The notes: generated by a model from the letters alone, not told the origin. DNA of 64,000 nt from a bacterium (GCA_919901855.1 CAKKQC010000030.1:21212-85211); one strand, 5' to 3'; counted from the first letter of the stretch, positions 31,262-43,457 are shown. Numbers and translations are program-made.

Positions 31262-32932
31262 TCAGCCGAGCCCGGCTACCGACCTCCCCTTCGGGGACCG
31301 GACCGTGTACCCGAACTCGACCGTCGCCGGCGTGCCCGGGGCCACCTCGATCCGCCACCGCTTGAGCCCCGGCAGGTCCGGGTCGTCGGGCAGGAGCCCG
31401 GGCGACACGTCGCCGAGCCTGATCTCGACGTCGGTCTGGCGCGACTCGGGGACGCGCTCGCGGACCTCGATGGTCCGGGTTCCCGCGTGGCCGCTCACGA
31501 GCGTCGTGACCCAGCGGTAACGGCGGTGCATTGTGCCGCGCGATCCGAAGCCGCCCTCCGTCACCTTCTGCTCCACGAGCCGGCGCTCGATCCGGAGCGA
31601 GGCGTCCTGGCCGAACCCGAGCGTGACCTCCTCGCCGGGAGCCACGGCCTTGAGCATGGTCGTTCCCACGAACTCGCCCCCCTGGAAGAGGTGCGCGGGG
31701 CCCGCGAGGAGCGGCGCGTCGGCCTGGTAGGTGAGCTTCGCCTCGACGAAGGCCGCGAGCGACCGCCGGGGTTCCGTCACGATCGAGAGCGCCGCCGGGT
31801 GGCTGGACTCCGAGATGCCCACCCGCCGCGCCTCGGCCCCGGACTTGACCGACACCGGCCGGGCGATCTCGAACCGCGCCGCGTACTCGGCCGAAGCCAC
31901 CGTCGCCGGGTCGAACCCGATGGTCACCGGGTTGTCGGCCGGCCCGTCCCCGTCGGACGCTTCCCGGCGGGCGCGGGGCGCCGCCGACAGCACGACGCCG
32001 CCCCGGCGCTGGCCGGAGGCCTCCACCGCCCATCCCTCCCGGGGGTCCGGCGCCTGGGTGACCCCGGCCGGACGCGCGGTCGATAGCGCGAGCTTGACGC
32101 CGTCCCAGGACTCGCCCGTCTGCTGGCAGACCCGGGCCCCGAACGATACCCCCACCGCCGGCTCCTTCGAGGCCGTGTCGAGGGTGAGGTCGTACACGGG
32201 CTCCCAGCGCGCCTCCCGGACCGTGTACGCGAGCCGGAACGAGACCGGGCCCTCGACGGCGGCGTCGAGCTCGACCTCGACTACCCTACGGTCGGTCTGC
32301 GCCGACCCCGCCGCCTGGACGTCGCGTTGGAGCACGCCGATCTGCTCGGAAAGGTCCCGGGACTCCATCGAATCCTTGCGCGTCTCCGCGAGCAGGACCC
32401 CGATCCGGCGGCCGATGGCCTCCGCGCCCTGCGACAGCTCCGTGAACGGCAGGTCCTTGCCGCCCGTACCCTTCCGGGTCTTGGCATCCCACCCGCGCAG
32501 GATCCTGAGCTCGTCGGCCCGGGCCGTGTTCCGGTCGTCGATCACGGCCTTCCGGTCCTCGAGTTCCCGGATGCGGCGCCGCAGCTTCCGGACCCTGGTC
32601 TCGACCGCTTCCGACCCGTGCATGGTGACCACCTCGACCCCGTGCAGCCGGGTGCCCTTCGGACCCTTGAGCCACACGCGGAGCGACCCCTCGTCCGCGG
32701 ACGCGGGCAGGTCCCCGAACACGACGGTCGAGGGGCCGGCCCCCAGCCGGCAGACGCCCTCGCGCTCGACGCGCGCCATCTGCTGGTACACGGTCACGGC
32801 GACCGGTTTCGCCACGAGCTCGCGCCGCCCCGTCGTCGCGGCCGCCGGCGTCCCGGCCCCCGCGGCGCCCGCCGTGGCCAGCGCCAGCGCCATCCCCACC
32901 CCCCGAATCCACGGACTGCTCCCTTGGCCCAT
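31262..32932 (-). CDS. Secreted DUF4139 / MuiA-family protein, paralogue A
   Basis: 556 aa from the ATG at 32932 (AGGAGA six bases upstream). A signal peptide is likely: GVGMALALATAGAAGAGTPA. The N-terminal DUF4140-like beta part starts KPVAVTVYQQMARVEREG, a coiled-coil region follows (VETRVRKLRRRIRELEDRKA), and the long DUF4139 beta region has LAYTVREARWEPVYDLTLD and CQQTGESWDGVKLALSTARP, the family hallmark. Members are often annotated mucoidy inhibitor MuiA, without known biochemistry. A second copy lies at 38046-39731. The two share layout but limited sequence. It converges with the anti-sigma gene and may be part of the same envelope response. Confidence 0.82.
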   Translation of the reverse strand: MGQGSSPWIRGVGMALALATAGAAGAGTPAAATTGRRELVAKPVAVTVYQQMARVEREGVCRLGAGPSTVVFGDLPASADEGSLRVWLKGPKGTRLHGVEVVTMHGSEAVETRVRKLRRRIRELEDRKAVIDDRNTARADELRILRGWDAKTRKGTGGKDLPFTELSQGAEAIGRRIGVLLAETRKDSMESRDLSEQIGVLQRDVQAAGSAQTDRRVVEVELDAAVEGPVSFRLAYTVREARWEPVYDLTLDTASKEPAVGVSFGARVCQQTGESWDGVKLALSTARPAGVTQAPDPREGWAVEASGQRRGGVVLSAAPRARREASDGDGPADNPVTIGFDPATVASAEYAARFEIARPVSVKSGAEARRVGISESSHPAALSIVTEPRRSLAAFVEAKLTYQADAPLLAGPAHLFQGGEFVGTTMLKAVAPGEEVTLGFGQDASLRIERRLVEQKVTEGGFGSRGTMHRRYRWVTTLVSGHAGTRTIEVRERVPESRQTDVEIRLGDVSPGLLPDDPDLPGLKRWRIEVAPGTPATVEFGYTVRSPKGRSVAGLG

Positions 32933-33033
32933 GATGATCTCCTTGTCCCGGCCGCCTGGGCCGGCTGTGTCTGGGTGCCGGTTTCCGGCCCCCGTATACC
33001 TGACGCCGTAGGGGGAGATAAGTTCCACGGGGC

Positions 33034-33039
33034 TATAAT
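33034..33039 (+). promoter_or_regulatory. Candidate leaderless -10 box (consensus TATAAT)
   Basis: A perfect TATAAT ends 6 nt before the ATG at 33046. It is the clearest example of the leaderless spacing in this window. No TTGACA-like -35 is visible. Confidence 0.6.
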
Positions 33040-33045
33040 CGCGGT

Positions 33046-35181
33046 ATGCGAGGCCGCGCGTGCCTGCCCCTTGCCGCCGTCACAGCCCTCCTCTGCACGG
33101 GTGCCGCCTTCGGCCGCGGGGTCTGGAACGACCTGGCGGGCACCTACTTCGACGAGCTCGAGGACACGGCCGGCCTCTCCCTGATCCAGGCGGTCTCCGT
33201 GGACGCGCCGACGACGTCCGTGCGGGTGGCGGCGACCTGGACCTGGGTCCAGCCGGGACCGGCGTCCGACACCGCCACCGACACCCGGTTCTCCTATCCC
33301 GGGGCCGCCACGCTCTTCGTGCAAACGGCCTCCGCCACGCCATACGGTGAAAGCCTCCAGCTCTTCCAGCGGTTCTTCTCCGCGGCCAACAACATGGAGT
33401 GGACGAACGACTGCGTGACCGGCGTTTCCACGTCCCCGAAGTGCCTCGTGTATCCGATCGACGCGGCCGGCGCGGAGGCCTCGCGCGGGGCGCGGTCGAG
33501 CCGGGTCCTGCTCGTCCCCGACGTGGCGCGGTTCAACGACTGCCAGACCAGCCTGCCATGCAAGGGATCGGGCGACTACACCATCGCGTCACTCAGCCTC
33601 GACCAGGCCGTGAACCGCGACCTCTTCGTCTCCGGCTACGGGTACAACGCGACGTGGTGGATCCGCTCTCCGGGGCAGGGCCCCAATCCTCCCGCGAGCG
33701 CGGGGGCGTACAACGACCGGCTGGCGGGATTCGAGATCGGGTACACGTACACGGTGGCGAGCATCCTGCGCACGGACTACTTCGGCGGGGCGACCGGCGG
33801 GTGCCAGGACCTGGGGCTCGGGCCCCCGTGCCTGGACCGCTCCCGGGGTTGCCCGGTCCACCTCCGGCTCGCCGACCCTCCCGAGACGGGATCCGCGACG
33901 CTCTACCTGAACGACCCCGGCGCTCCGGCGGAATCGCCGTACACGCCCCTCTCGTTCAGCTTCGCGGCCGGGAGCCTGAACGGCGCCGTGGATTCGTGGG
34001 ACGTCAAGAGTTGCACGGCCGACCCTCCCGGCGGGATGAACTCCGCCATGTGCCACGATCCGCCGCAGGGGACGTGGACGTTCGCGGTCAACACCTCCGG
34101 CACATCCGGAACCAGCAACGCGGCCGCCTCGTCCTGCGGCACTCCGGCCGTCCCATGCGTGAACGCGCGCGCGTCGGCGTCGGCGTACATCGACGGGCTC
34201 ATGATCACGGCGGCGTCCGGCGTCTTCCTCTCCCCCGCCTTCGACTCACTGAGCCCGAAGACGCAGTGGACGATGGTGTCGTGGTTGACGGACCTCAACC
34301 CGGACTCGTCAGGCATCCGCACGCCGGCGCAGTTCGACTGGCGGGTGGCCGACGACCCGGGGGGGTTCGTCTTCTCCTCCACGATCTTCGACGCCGGGGT
34401 CGTCCCCGCGGCCGAAGCCGGGAACCTGCCGTTCGCGGGGCCGCCGGTCACGGGCCGCTACTTCCAGTACCGGGCGGTGCTGACCTCCTGGGACCTGAAC
34501 GCGGCCAACCCGCCGCCCGCGAGCGGCACCACGGACTCCTGCCTGCGGTTCTCGATGGCCCACGACGGCTCGCTCACGCCCCGGGTGCGCCAGTTCGCGG
34601 TTGCGTACGAGCCCGACGCGGGCCGGATCGTGTCCAAACCCATCGCCCCGCCGCGCCTCTGGCGCTGGGGCCGCGTGGAGTTCCTGAAGGACGACGGCGC
34701 GGGCGGCCGCGTCACCTGCGGCATCCTCGACGAGGCCGGCGGGGTCATCCTGCCGTCCGTCGTCTCCGGATCATCGCTGGCCGGGCTCGACCCCGGGCAC
34801 AACCCCTCGATCCGGGTGCGGTTCACGCTCGAGCGCAACGGGACGAGTGCCGCGCCGAGCGTCTCGTGGTTCCGGGTGACGTACAGCCCGCTAGCGGGCT
34901 GCCTCGCCCTCAACCGCAACGCCGCGAGGCTCTCCAACGGCGAGGACGTCTCGGTGCGGTTCTGCACGCGGAAGGACGGGATGGTCGAGGTGACGGTCCA
35001 CGACGCGGCGGGCCAGATCGTGCGGCGGCTCTTTCACGGGGAGCTCAAGCCGGGCGACGTCACCCAGCGGAGCTGGGATGGCACGTCGGGGCGGGGAACG
35101 CCGGTGTCGCCAGGGCTCTATTTCGTGACGGTGTCCACCCCCGCGGGGCGCGAGACGGCCCGCGTGGCCGTCTCGCGCTGA
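33046..35181 (+). CDS. Large secreted protein with C-terminal FlgD-type Ig-like domain
   Basis: 711 aa. Signal peptide RGRACLPLAAVTALLCTGAA with cleavage near AFGRG. The body (about 25-620) is rich in Ser, Gly, Pro, Asp and paired Cys (CVTGVSTSPKCLV, CQTSLPCKG, CQDLGLGPPCLD), suggesting disulfide-stabilised beta folds. The last ~90 residues (VRFCTRKDGMVEVTVHDAAG, GLYFVTVSTPAGRETARVAV) match the FlgD Ig-like or type IX-like tail domain seen on surface proteins of Planctomycetota and FCB-group bacteria. No catalytic motif was found. It probably sits on or outside the outer membrane. Function unknown. Confidence 0.72.
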   Translation: MRGRACLPLAAVTALLCTGAAFGRGVWNDLAGTYFDELEDTAGLSLIQAVSVDAPTTSVRVAATWTWVQPGPASDTATDTRFSYPGAATLFVQTASATPYGESLQLFQRFFSAANNMEWTNDCVTGVSTSPKCLVYPIDAAGAEASRGARSSRVLLVPDVARFNDCQTSLPCKGSGDYTIASLSLDQAVNRDLFVSGYGYNATWWIRSPGQGPNPPASAGAYNDRLAGFEIGYTYTVASILRTDYFGGATGGCQDLGLGPPCLDRSRGCPVHLRLADPPETGSATLYLNDPGAPAESPYTPLSFSFAAGSLNGAVDSWDVKSCTADPPGGMNSAMCHDPPQGTWTFAVNTSGTSGTSNAAASSCGTPAVPCVNARASASAYIDGLMITAASGVFLSPAFDSLSPKTQWTMVSWLTDLNPDSSGIRTPAQFDWRVADDPGGFVFSSTIFDAGVVPAAEAGNLPFAGPPVTGRYFQYRAVLTSWDLNAANPPPASGTTDSCLRFSMAHDGSLTPRVRQFAVAYEPDAGRIVSKPIAPPRLWRWGRVEFLKDDGAGGRVTCGILDEAGGVILPSVVSGSSLAGLDPGHNPSIRVRFTLERNGTSAAPSVSWFRVTYSPLAGCLALNRNAARLSNGEDVSVRFCTRKDGMVEVTVHDAAGQIVRRLFHGELKPGDVTQRSWDGTSGRGTPVSPGLYFVTVSTPAGRETARVAVSR

Positions 35182-35196
35182 GGGCGCGGCCAGGGG

Positions 35197-35622
35197 CTAC
35201 TTCTTCGCGGGACCCTGGCCGGCGGGCGCCTTGCCGTCCAGCCAGCCGAGAATCGCGGCCCGGTCGTCCGCCGTCAGCTTCGCGCTCCACTTGAAGAGCC
35301 GGTACATGAACGGCGGCATGGCGCCCGTCTCCACCTCGTGGCGCAGGTGGCCGAGCCGCTGCTCCAGCGTGTCCGCGCTGTTGAACGGGAATCCGCCGGT
35401 CATGTCGAAGGCCTTGCGGGGCCGGGAGAGCTTGGCCTCTTTCCCGGGTGTCGCCGCATGGCAGGGGAAGCACTTGGCCTCCAGGATCGGCCCCACTGCC
35501 GCGGGATAGGCGGCCTTGAGGGCCTTGACCGCTTTCGGCTTTAGGGGTGCGGGTGTCGTGTCGGCGGGCTTGTCGGCCGCCATGGCGATGGATGCAATGA
35601 GAAGGACCAGCATTGGTTTCAT
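35197..35622 (-). CDS. Small periplasmic c-type cytochrome
   Basis: 141 aa with a signal peptide (MKPMLVLLIASIAMA, cleavage before ADKP). One heme c site, AKCFPCHAATPG (CxxCH, about residues 51-55), and a likely distal Met in GAMPPFMYRLFKW are present. LTADDRAAILGWLDGKAPAG is the helix usual at the end of small mono-heme domains. It resembles heme-binding domains attached to larger Planctomycetota cytochromes but stands alone here. It converges with the secreted protein gene upstream and diverges from the pterin dehydratase gene. An electron carrier is inferred, and no partner enzyme is in the window. Confidence 0.82.
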   Translation of the reverse strand: MKPMLVLLIASIAMAADKPADTTPAPLKPKAVKALKAAYPAAVGPILEAKCFPCHAATPGKEAKLSRPRKAFDMTGGFPFNSADTLEQRLGHLRHEVETGAMPPFMYRLFKWSAKLTADDRAAILGWLDGKAPAGQGPAKK

Positions 35623-35628
35623 GAGCTA

Positions 35629-35634
35629 ATTGTA
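35629..35634 (-). promoter_or_regulatory. Candidate leaderless -10 box (TACAAT), cytochrome gene
   Basis: Minus-strand TACAAT ends 6 nt before the ATG at 35622. Confidence 0.5.
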
Positions 35635-35720
35635 ACCTGACGGCTCCCTCGCGAGTGGCGGACTGAAACAACCAGCCGGGACAGCCGGTTATAGCGTACA
35701 AACGGGGGGAGGCAGACACC

Positions 35721-36005
35721 ATGAAGACGAAACACAACGGCGCTGGCGGGACGACTGTGGCGCTGCCCGGCTGGACCAGGACGCCGGACGGGCTGACCAA
35801 GACCTTCGTCCAGCCCAACTTCCGGGCGGCAGTCGCGCTCGTGAACTGGATCGCGGAGCTGGCGGAAGCGATGGACCACCATCCGGATATCCGCCTCCAC
35901 GACTACAAGCGGCTGACCGTGACGATCATCACCCACAGCCCGCGGGCGATCACGGAAAAGGACTACGAGCTGGCGGAACGTATCGAGCATCTGGGCTCAG
36001 CCTGA
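35721..36005 (+). CDS. phhB: Pterin-4a-carbinolamine dehydratase
   Basis: 94 aa, full length for the family. GGGGGAGG lies 8 nt before the ATG. LPGWTRTPDGLTKTFVQPNF, then FRAAVALVNWIAELAEAMDH and HHPDIRLHDYKRLTVTIITH give the catalytic H-H-P and the W/Y and H positions of the signature. The enzyme dehydrates 4a-hydroxytetrahydrobiopterin after aromatic amino-acid hydroxylation. Bacterial homologues without a hydroxylase are often seen and may have a cofactor-repair role. No phenylalanine hydroxylase is nearby, so the metabolic partner is unknown. Cytoplasmic. Confidence 0.92.
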   Translation: MKTKHNGAGGTTVALPGWTRTPDGLTKTFVQPNFRAAVALVNWIAELAEAMDHHPDIRLHDYKRLTVTIITHSPRAITEKDYELAERIEHLGSA

Positions 36006-36032
36006 CCTCCCGCGACGGGAGGCCGCCACCGG

Positions 36033-37130
36033 TCAAGGCTGGACGCGCTCCCAGTCCCGGAAGAGGCGGCCCCATTTCGTCTTGAGGGCGCGGCGCGCGC
36101 GCCAGTAGCCGACGAGCGTGTACCAGAAGACGTCGTGGTACAGGATCGACGCCACGTACGACCACGGAACGATGATGGTGCGCAGGAGCAGCTTCTCGAA
36201 CCGGTGGAGCGGCCCCCAGTAGATGAGCTTCTGGCCGCGGGACGCGAACGTGTCCCCGCGGCGGAAGCCCCAGTTCACGCCCGCGATGTCCTCCCCCACG
36301 ACCTCGATCTCCCGGGGGTCGCCCACGCCCAGCCCCGCCTCGTGCGCGAGCCGGATGAACTTGAGGGAGAGCGGATCGAAACCCATGATTTTGGCCGCGA
36401 TGGCGTCGATCGCGACCTGGTCGGCGCTCGCGAGGATCAGGTCCTTCTCGTGCCAGCGCATGGCGCGCGGTCCCGCGCCGTCGCCTGCGAAGGTCCCGTC
36501 CATGACCGCGAAGACGCCCGGGTGGATCTCCTTCTGGATCGCGAGCAGGTCCACGAGCGTCTCGTGGATGACCGAATGCGTCCAGTGCCGCTTCTCGAAG
36601 AGGAGCCCGCCGAACGCGTTCTTCATCGCGCCCGTGATCCCGGTGAAGACGTGCGTCTTCATCGTCGGCAGGTGGATGATGTTCGCCCCGATCAGGCGCT
36701 TGGGGATCATGAGCCCCTCCGGGAACATGCCGCCCAGGACGCGCATCTTCGCCTTTGGCTCGTATCGGACCCACTCCTCCCCCGGCTCGTACAGGTGAAC
36801 GTCCGCGATCCCCATCCTTTCGGTCACGATCCGGTGCTTGTTCAGCCTTTCGCCCAGCCGGGCCGAGACCACGACCGTCCGGTTGTGCGCCGCGACCAGG
36901 GACTCCCGCGGATACCCGGCCCCGAGGAGGGCCTGCGCGACGCCCGCCAGTTGCCACGGGGTCGTGTTGCACGCCGGGTACCAGAAGTGCCAAGTGATGT
37001 TCACCTTGAGGATGACGGGCGAGCCCTTCGGCAGCGCGCGCTCGAACCCCGCGAGCGTCATCGCCCGGCCGACGTCGGCGAGGACGGTCTCGGGGGTGGC
37101 GCGGACGACGGCGACGGTCGCGCGGGCCAT
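36033..37130 (-). CDS. DUF362 domain protein
   Basis: 365 aa. VILKVNITWHFWYPACNTTP (KxN metal-type motif), HLPTMKTHVFTGITGAMKNA (the KTH...G...KN block of the family), FAVMDGTFAGDGAGPR and ASADQVAIDAIAAKIMGFDP are the DUF362 hallmarks. Only the DUF362 core plus a C-terminal helical region (YVASILYHDVFWYTLVGYWR) is present, with no ferredoxin Cys motif, unlike many longer members. The biochemical role of the family is unsettled. It starts 4 bp after the stop of the UbiA-type gene, so it probably works in lipid or polyprenyl chemistry with it. That link is inferred from position only. Confidence 0.82.
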   Translation of the reverse strand: MARATVAVVRATPETVLADVGRAMTLAGFERALPKGSPVILKVNITWHFWYPACNTTPWQLAGVAQALLGAGYPRESLVAAHNRTVVVSARLGERLNKHRIVTERMGIADVHLYEPGEEWVRYEPKAKMRVLGGMFPEGLMIPKRLIGANIIHLPTMKTHVFTGITGAMKNAFGGLLFEKRHWTHSVIHETLVDLLAIQKEIHPGVFAVMDGTFAGDGAGPRAMRWHEKDLILASADQVAIDAIAAKIMGFDPLSLKFIRLAHEAGLGVGDPREIEVVGEDIAGVNWGFRRGDTFASRGQKLIYWGPLHRFEKLLLRTIIVPWSYVASILYHDVFWYTLVGYWRARRALKTKWGRLFRDWERVQP

Positions 37131-37134
37131 GAGG

Positions 37135-38004
37135 TTACCGGACGGCCAGGAGCACGGCGAGCACGTACAGGAGGACCGTCCAGCGGATGGGCGCGTCCCG
37201 GACCAGCAGGGCCTCGGGCTCGCCCCCCAGGTCGCGCCGGTATATGAGATGGAGGTAGCGGAAGAGCCCGAACCCGACGAACAGGCTCGTGAGCGGCATC
37301 AGGTGCGACGGGAACTTGCGCGTTGTCTGCTCCGAGAACGTGTACAGGACGTAGGCCATGAGCGTGCACGAAGCCGTGACCGCGATCATCTGGTCGACCA
37401 GCGCCAGCGTGTACTCGCCGAGGACGGGCCGCTGGGCCGCGGGAGTCTTCGCCTGCAGGAGTTCGTGCCGGCGCTTGGCGACGGCGAGAAACAGGGCGAG
37501 CAGCATGGTGCAGATCAGGAGCCACGGCGAGATCTCGACCTCGATGGCGAGCCCGCCCGCGGCGGCCCGGAGCACGAACCCGAAAGCGACGACGAGGACG
37601 TCGAGGACGACGACGCGCTTGAGGAACAGGGAGTAGGCGGCGCCGAGCCCGAGATACCCGATCAGGCACTCGTGCGCGGCCGCGGGCAGGTTCCACGCCG
37701 CCGCGAAGGCGCCGAGCGCGAGGCTGAGCGAGAGCGCCAGGGCGGCGGCGGGCGACACGGCGCCCGACGCCACGGGCCGCAGCCGCTTGCGCGGGTGCCG
37801 CCGGTCGGCCGCGCGGTCGAGACAATCGTTGAGGGCGTAGAGGGCGGAGGAGGCGAGGCAGAACGCCGCGAACATGGCGACCGCGCGGAGGGCCTCCCCC
37901 GGCTCCGCGTACCGGCGCGCGAACAGGAGCGCGGCGAAGACGAGCAGGTTCTTCGTCCACTGGAGCGGACGCAGGAGGGCTATCAGCGAAACGGCCCGGG
38001 ACAT
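37135..38004 (-). CDS. UbiA-family polyprenyl-phosphate phosphoribosyltransferase-like protein
   Basis: 289 aa integral membrane protein (about 8-9 segments). LLRPLQWTKNLLVFAALLFA, then LNDCLDRAADRRHPRKRLRP (the first Asp-rich NDxxDxxxD motif with HPxKRxRP) and LKRVVVLDVLVVAFGFVLRA (second motif region) are the pattern of decaprenyl-phosphate phosphoribosyltransferases rather than quinone prenyltransferases. That enzyme makes polyprenyl-P-ribose, the precursor of polyprenyl-P-arabinose, a donor for GT-C enzymes. This fits the many GT-C genes in the window. It is followed at 4 bp by the DUF362 gene and diverges from DUF4139 paralogue B. Confidence 0.83.
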   Translation of the reverse strand: MSRAVSLIALLRPLQWTKNLLVFAALLFARRYAEPGEALRAVAMFAAFCLASSALYALNDCLDRAADRRHPRKRLRPVASGAVSPAAALALSLSLALGAFAAAWNLPAAAHECLIGYLGLGAAYSLFLKRVVVLDVLVVAFGFVLRAAAGGLAIEVEISPWLLICTMLLALFLAVAKRRHELLQAKTPAAQRPVLGEYTLALVDQMIAVTASCTLMAYVLYTFSEQTTRKFPSHLMPLTSLFVGFGLFRYLHLIYRRDLGGEPEALLVRDAPIRWTVLLYVLAVLLAVR

Positions 38005-38010
38005 ATGGCC

Positions 38011-38016
38011 AGTCTA
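38011..38016 (-). promoter_or_regulatory. Candidate leaderless -10 box (TAGACT), UbiA-DUF362 operon
   Basis: Minus-strand TAGACT ends 6 nt before the ATG at 38004. The opposing box for paralogue B is 15 bp away. Confidence 0.5.
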
Positions 38017-38031
38017 TCACCCGTCGTGCGG

Positions 38032-38037
38032 TAGAAT
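38032..38037 (+). promoter_or_regulatory. Candidate leaderless -10 box (TAGAAT), DUF4139 paralogue B
   Basis: TAGAAT ends 8 nt before the ATG at 38046. Confidence 0.45.
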
Positions 38038-38045
38038 GGGGCACC

Positions 38046-39731
38046 ATGACGAACCTACTCGCGCTCTGTCTCGCCTGCACCACCGCAGCCGCGGCCGACC
38101 TTACCCCTCCGAGCCGCGTCACCGCCGTCGTCGTCTACGCCGACCGCGCGCTCGTGACCCGGACGGTCAAGGTCCAGGTCGAGGCCGGGGAATCCTCCGT
38201 CCTCCTCACCAACCTCCCGGCCACGCTCGTCGAGGACTCGCTCTCGGCGTCGGTCAAGTCCGGCCCCGCCCGGCTGGGCGGGATCGAGCTCCGCCGGACC
38301 TTCCGGCCCGAGTCCTCGGACGGGCGCGTCCGGGCGCTCGAGCGCGAGATCGAGAAGCTCCAGGACCAGCAGACCGAGCTCATGAGCCGGATCGAGGTGG
38401 ACAAGAAGGCGCTCGACTTCGCGGACCGCCTCCAGGCGCTCGAGGCCGAGAAGGCGGGCCGGGACGCGGGATCCCGTCCGCTCAACCCCGCCGAGTGGGA
38501 GGCCGCGGTCAAGTACCTGTCCTCCCTGCGCTCCACCCGGATGGCCGCGATCCTGAAGACGTCCGCGGATCTGCGCGAACTCCAGCGCACGCTCGAGGCG
38601 AAGAAGCGCGAACTGGACCTGATCCGGAGCGGCGGCGGGCGGGAGACGCGCACGGCGGCCCTGCTCCTGACCGCCAGGGACGGCGGCGAATCCTCCATCG
38701 AGGTCCGCTACGTCGTGCCGGGCGCGGGCTGGCAGCCCGCCTACGACGCGCGGGGCGACGTACAGAAGAAGGAAGTCGAGCTCACGTTCTTCGGGCTCGT
38801 GACCCAGCAGACGGGCGAGGCGTGGGAGGACGTGGACCTCGCGCTCTCGACGGCGCGGCCGAGCCTCGGGGCGTCGATGCCCGAGCTGCCGCCCGTCTTC
38901 CTCTCGTCCGCCGGGTTCGCGTACCGCCCCCAGGTCCGGGCCAAGGCGCCCCGCGGCGGCGCCAAGATGATGTCGGCGATGCCCGCGGCCGCCCCGGCGG
39001 CCCGCGATGCCGGCTACGAAGCGGTCGCGGCCCCGGAGCCGGAGCAGGGCGGCTGGGAGACCTCCGAGGTCGAGTCGTCGGGCGTGAGCGCGCTCTACAA
39101 GCTCCCGCGCCGGCAGACGGTCGCCTCGGGGGACACGGCGCGGCGGGTCACGATCGACGTCGTCAAGCTGCCCGCGGCGCTCACCTACGAGACCACCCCC
39201 AAGATGGCGCCGCTCGCGTTCCTGCGCGCGCTGTGCAAGAACAACACGGCGGCCCCCTTTCTCGCGGGCGCCGTGAACGCGTTCCTCGCCGGGGACTTCC
39301 TGGGCCAGTCGCGGATCGAGACGACCGCGCCGGGGCAGGAGCTTCCGCTCCAGCTCGGGGCGGACGAGCGGATCAAGGTGAAGCGCGACCGGCTCGTGGA
39401 GAAGACCAAGGAGAGCTGGTGGGGCAAGAAGCTCGTCCTCACCCAGTCGTTCCGGCTCACGATCGAGAACTTCACGGGCGCCCGGCAAACGGTGACCGTC
39501 ATCGACCAGATCCCGGTGAGCCAGGAGTCGGGCATCGAGGTGCGCGCGTTCAAGTCCGAGCCCGACCCGGCCGAGAAGCGGGAGGAGAAGGGCGAGCTGC
39601 GGTGGAAGCTCGACCTCGGGGCCGGGGAGAAGCGCGTGATCGAGTTCGGCTACGAGGTCGTCTTCCCCGAGGCGCTCGCGGCCCAGCCCGCGGTGCGCGA
39701 GCTGATCCTCCGCCGGTCGGCGTCGTTCTAG
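38046..39731 (+). CDS. Secreted DUF4139 / MuiA-family protein, paralogue B
   Basis: 561 aa. Signal peptide NLLALCLACTTAAAA, cleavage near ADLTPP. VTAVVVYADRALVTRTVKVQ opens the DUF4140-like part, and a coiled coil follows (VRALEREIEKLQDQQTELMS). The DUF4139 part shows EVRYVVPGAGWQPAYDARGD and TQQTGEAWEDVDLALSTARP, then TVTVIDQIPVSQESGIEV near the end. Domain order matches paralogue A at 31262-32932, but sequences outside the hallmarks differ, so the duplication is old. The kinase/UDPGP fusion gene starts 13 bp downstream, hinting at co-transcription. Periplasmic or surface location is inferred. Confidence 0.82.
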   Translation: MTNLLALCLACTTAAAADLTPPSRVTAVVVYADRALVTRTVKVQVEAGESSVLLTNLPATLVEDSLSASVKSGPARLGGIELRRTFRPESSDGRVRALEREIEKLQDQQTELMSRIEVDKKALDFADRLQALEAEKAGRDAGSRPLNPAEWEAAVKYLSSLRSTRMAAILKTSADLRELQRTLEAKKRELDLIRSGGGRETRTAALLLTARDGGESSIEVRYVVPGAGWQPAYDARGDVQKKEVELTFFGLVTQQTGEAWEDVDLALSTARPSLGASMPELPPVFLSSAGFAYRPQVRAKAPRGGAKMMSAMPAAAPAARDAGYEAVAAPEPEQGGWETSEVESSGVSALYKLPRRQTVASGDTARRVTIDVVKLPAALTYETTPKMAPLAFLRALCKNNTAAPFLAGAVNAFLAGDFLGQSRIETTAPGQELPLQLGADERIKVKRDRLVEKTKESWWGKKLVLTQSFRLTIENFTGARQTVTVIDQIPVSQESGIEVRAFKSEPDPAEKREEKGELRWKLDLGAGEKRVIEFGYEVVFPEALAAQPAVRELILRRSASF

Positions 39732-39744
39732 AGCCGGCCCGCTG

Positions 39745-43008
<3,264 letters not shown>

Positions 43009-43077
43009 TCATGCATGTCGACATGATCATCGAGGGAAAGCGGCCGGCGAAAGTGCCCGCCCTCGTGGCGGAAGGGG

Positions 43078-43083
43078 TACAAT
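43078..43083 (+). promoter_or_regulatory. Candidate leaderless -10 box (TACAAT)
   Basis: TACAAT ends 9 nt before the ATG at 43093, in the 84-bp gap after the fusion gene. Confidence 0.45.
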
Positions 43084-43092
43084 AACTTCGGG

Positions 43093-43338
43093 ATGAGTTT
43101 CCAGCACCTGACGGCGGAGAGTCACCGGGAATTGGGCAAGCTCCTCACGGGGGCCGCCAAAGCGGTCTTCGTGGCGAGCATGATCGCCCTCTTCTATCCG
43201 GGCACGACCGAGGTCAGGCCGTACGGCTGGATCGCCGCCGGCGCCGGGGCATCAATCCTGCTGGGGTGGATCGGGATTGCCCTGATCGAGCGGGCGAGCA
43301 AGCAGGACCGGAAACGGTCCGGCGGGAGGGCAGACTGA
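43093..43338 (+). CDS. Small two-helix membrane protein
   Basis: 81 aa. Two hydrophobic segments, LLTGAAKAVFVASMIALFYP (~17-36) and YGWIAAGAGASILLGWIGIA (~44-63), with a basic tail (RASKQDRKRSGGRAD) that should stay in the cytoplasm. It resembles small membrane proteins of unknown function (DUF6722-like layout) but shows no motif. Its stop TGA shares the final A with the ATG of the next tiny gene (TGATG), so translation is coupled. Confidence 0.6.
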   Translation: MSFQHLTAESHRELGKLLTGAAKAVFVASMIALFYPGTTEVRPYGWIAAGAGASILLGWIGIALIERASKQDRKRSGGRAD

Positions 43339-43457
43339 TGGAAGGTGTCATGAAAGGTGTCGTGCTGATGGCGGCGATGGTGTTGGCGGCCTTCGGCATC
43401 GCGTACGTCATCGACAAATTGATCCCCATGAAGCGCGGAGGCAAGGCCGCCCGCTAA
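43338..43457 (+). CDS. 39-aa single-helix membrane peptide
   Basis: MEGVMKGVVLMAAMVLAAFG begins one membrane helix (about 5-28), followed by a basic end (KLIPMKRGGKAAR). Its ATG overlaps the stop of the preceding small membrane gene (TGATG), and AAGGTGT-like bases rather than a true ribosome site precede it, which favours coupling. The positive-inside rule puts the tail in the cytoplasm. Function unknown. It could be an accessory subunit of the preceding protein. Confidence 0.5.
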   Translation: MEGVMKGVVLMAAMVLAAFGIAYVIDKLIPMKRGGKAAR

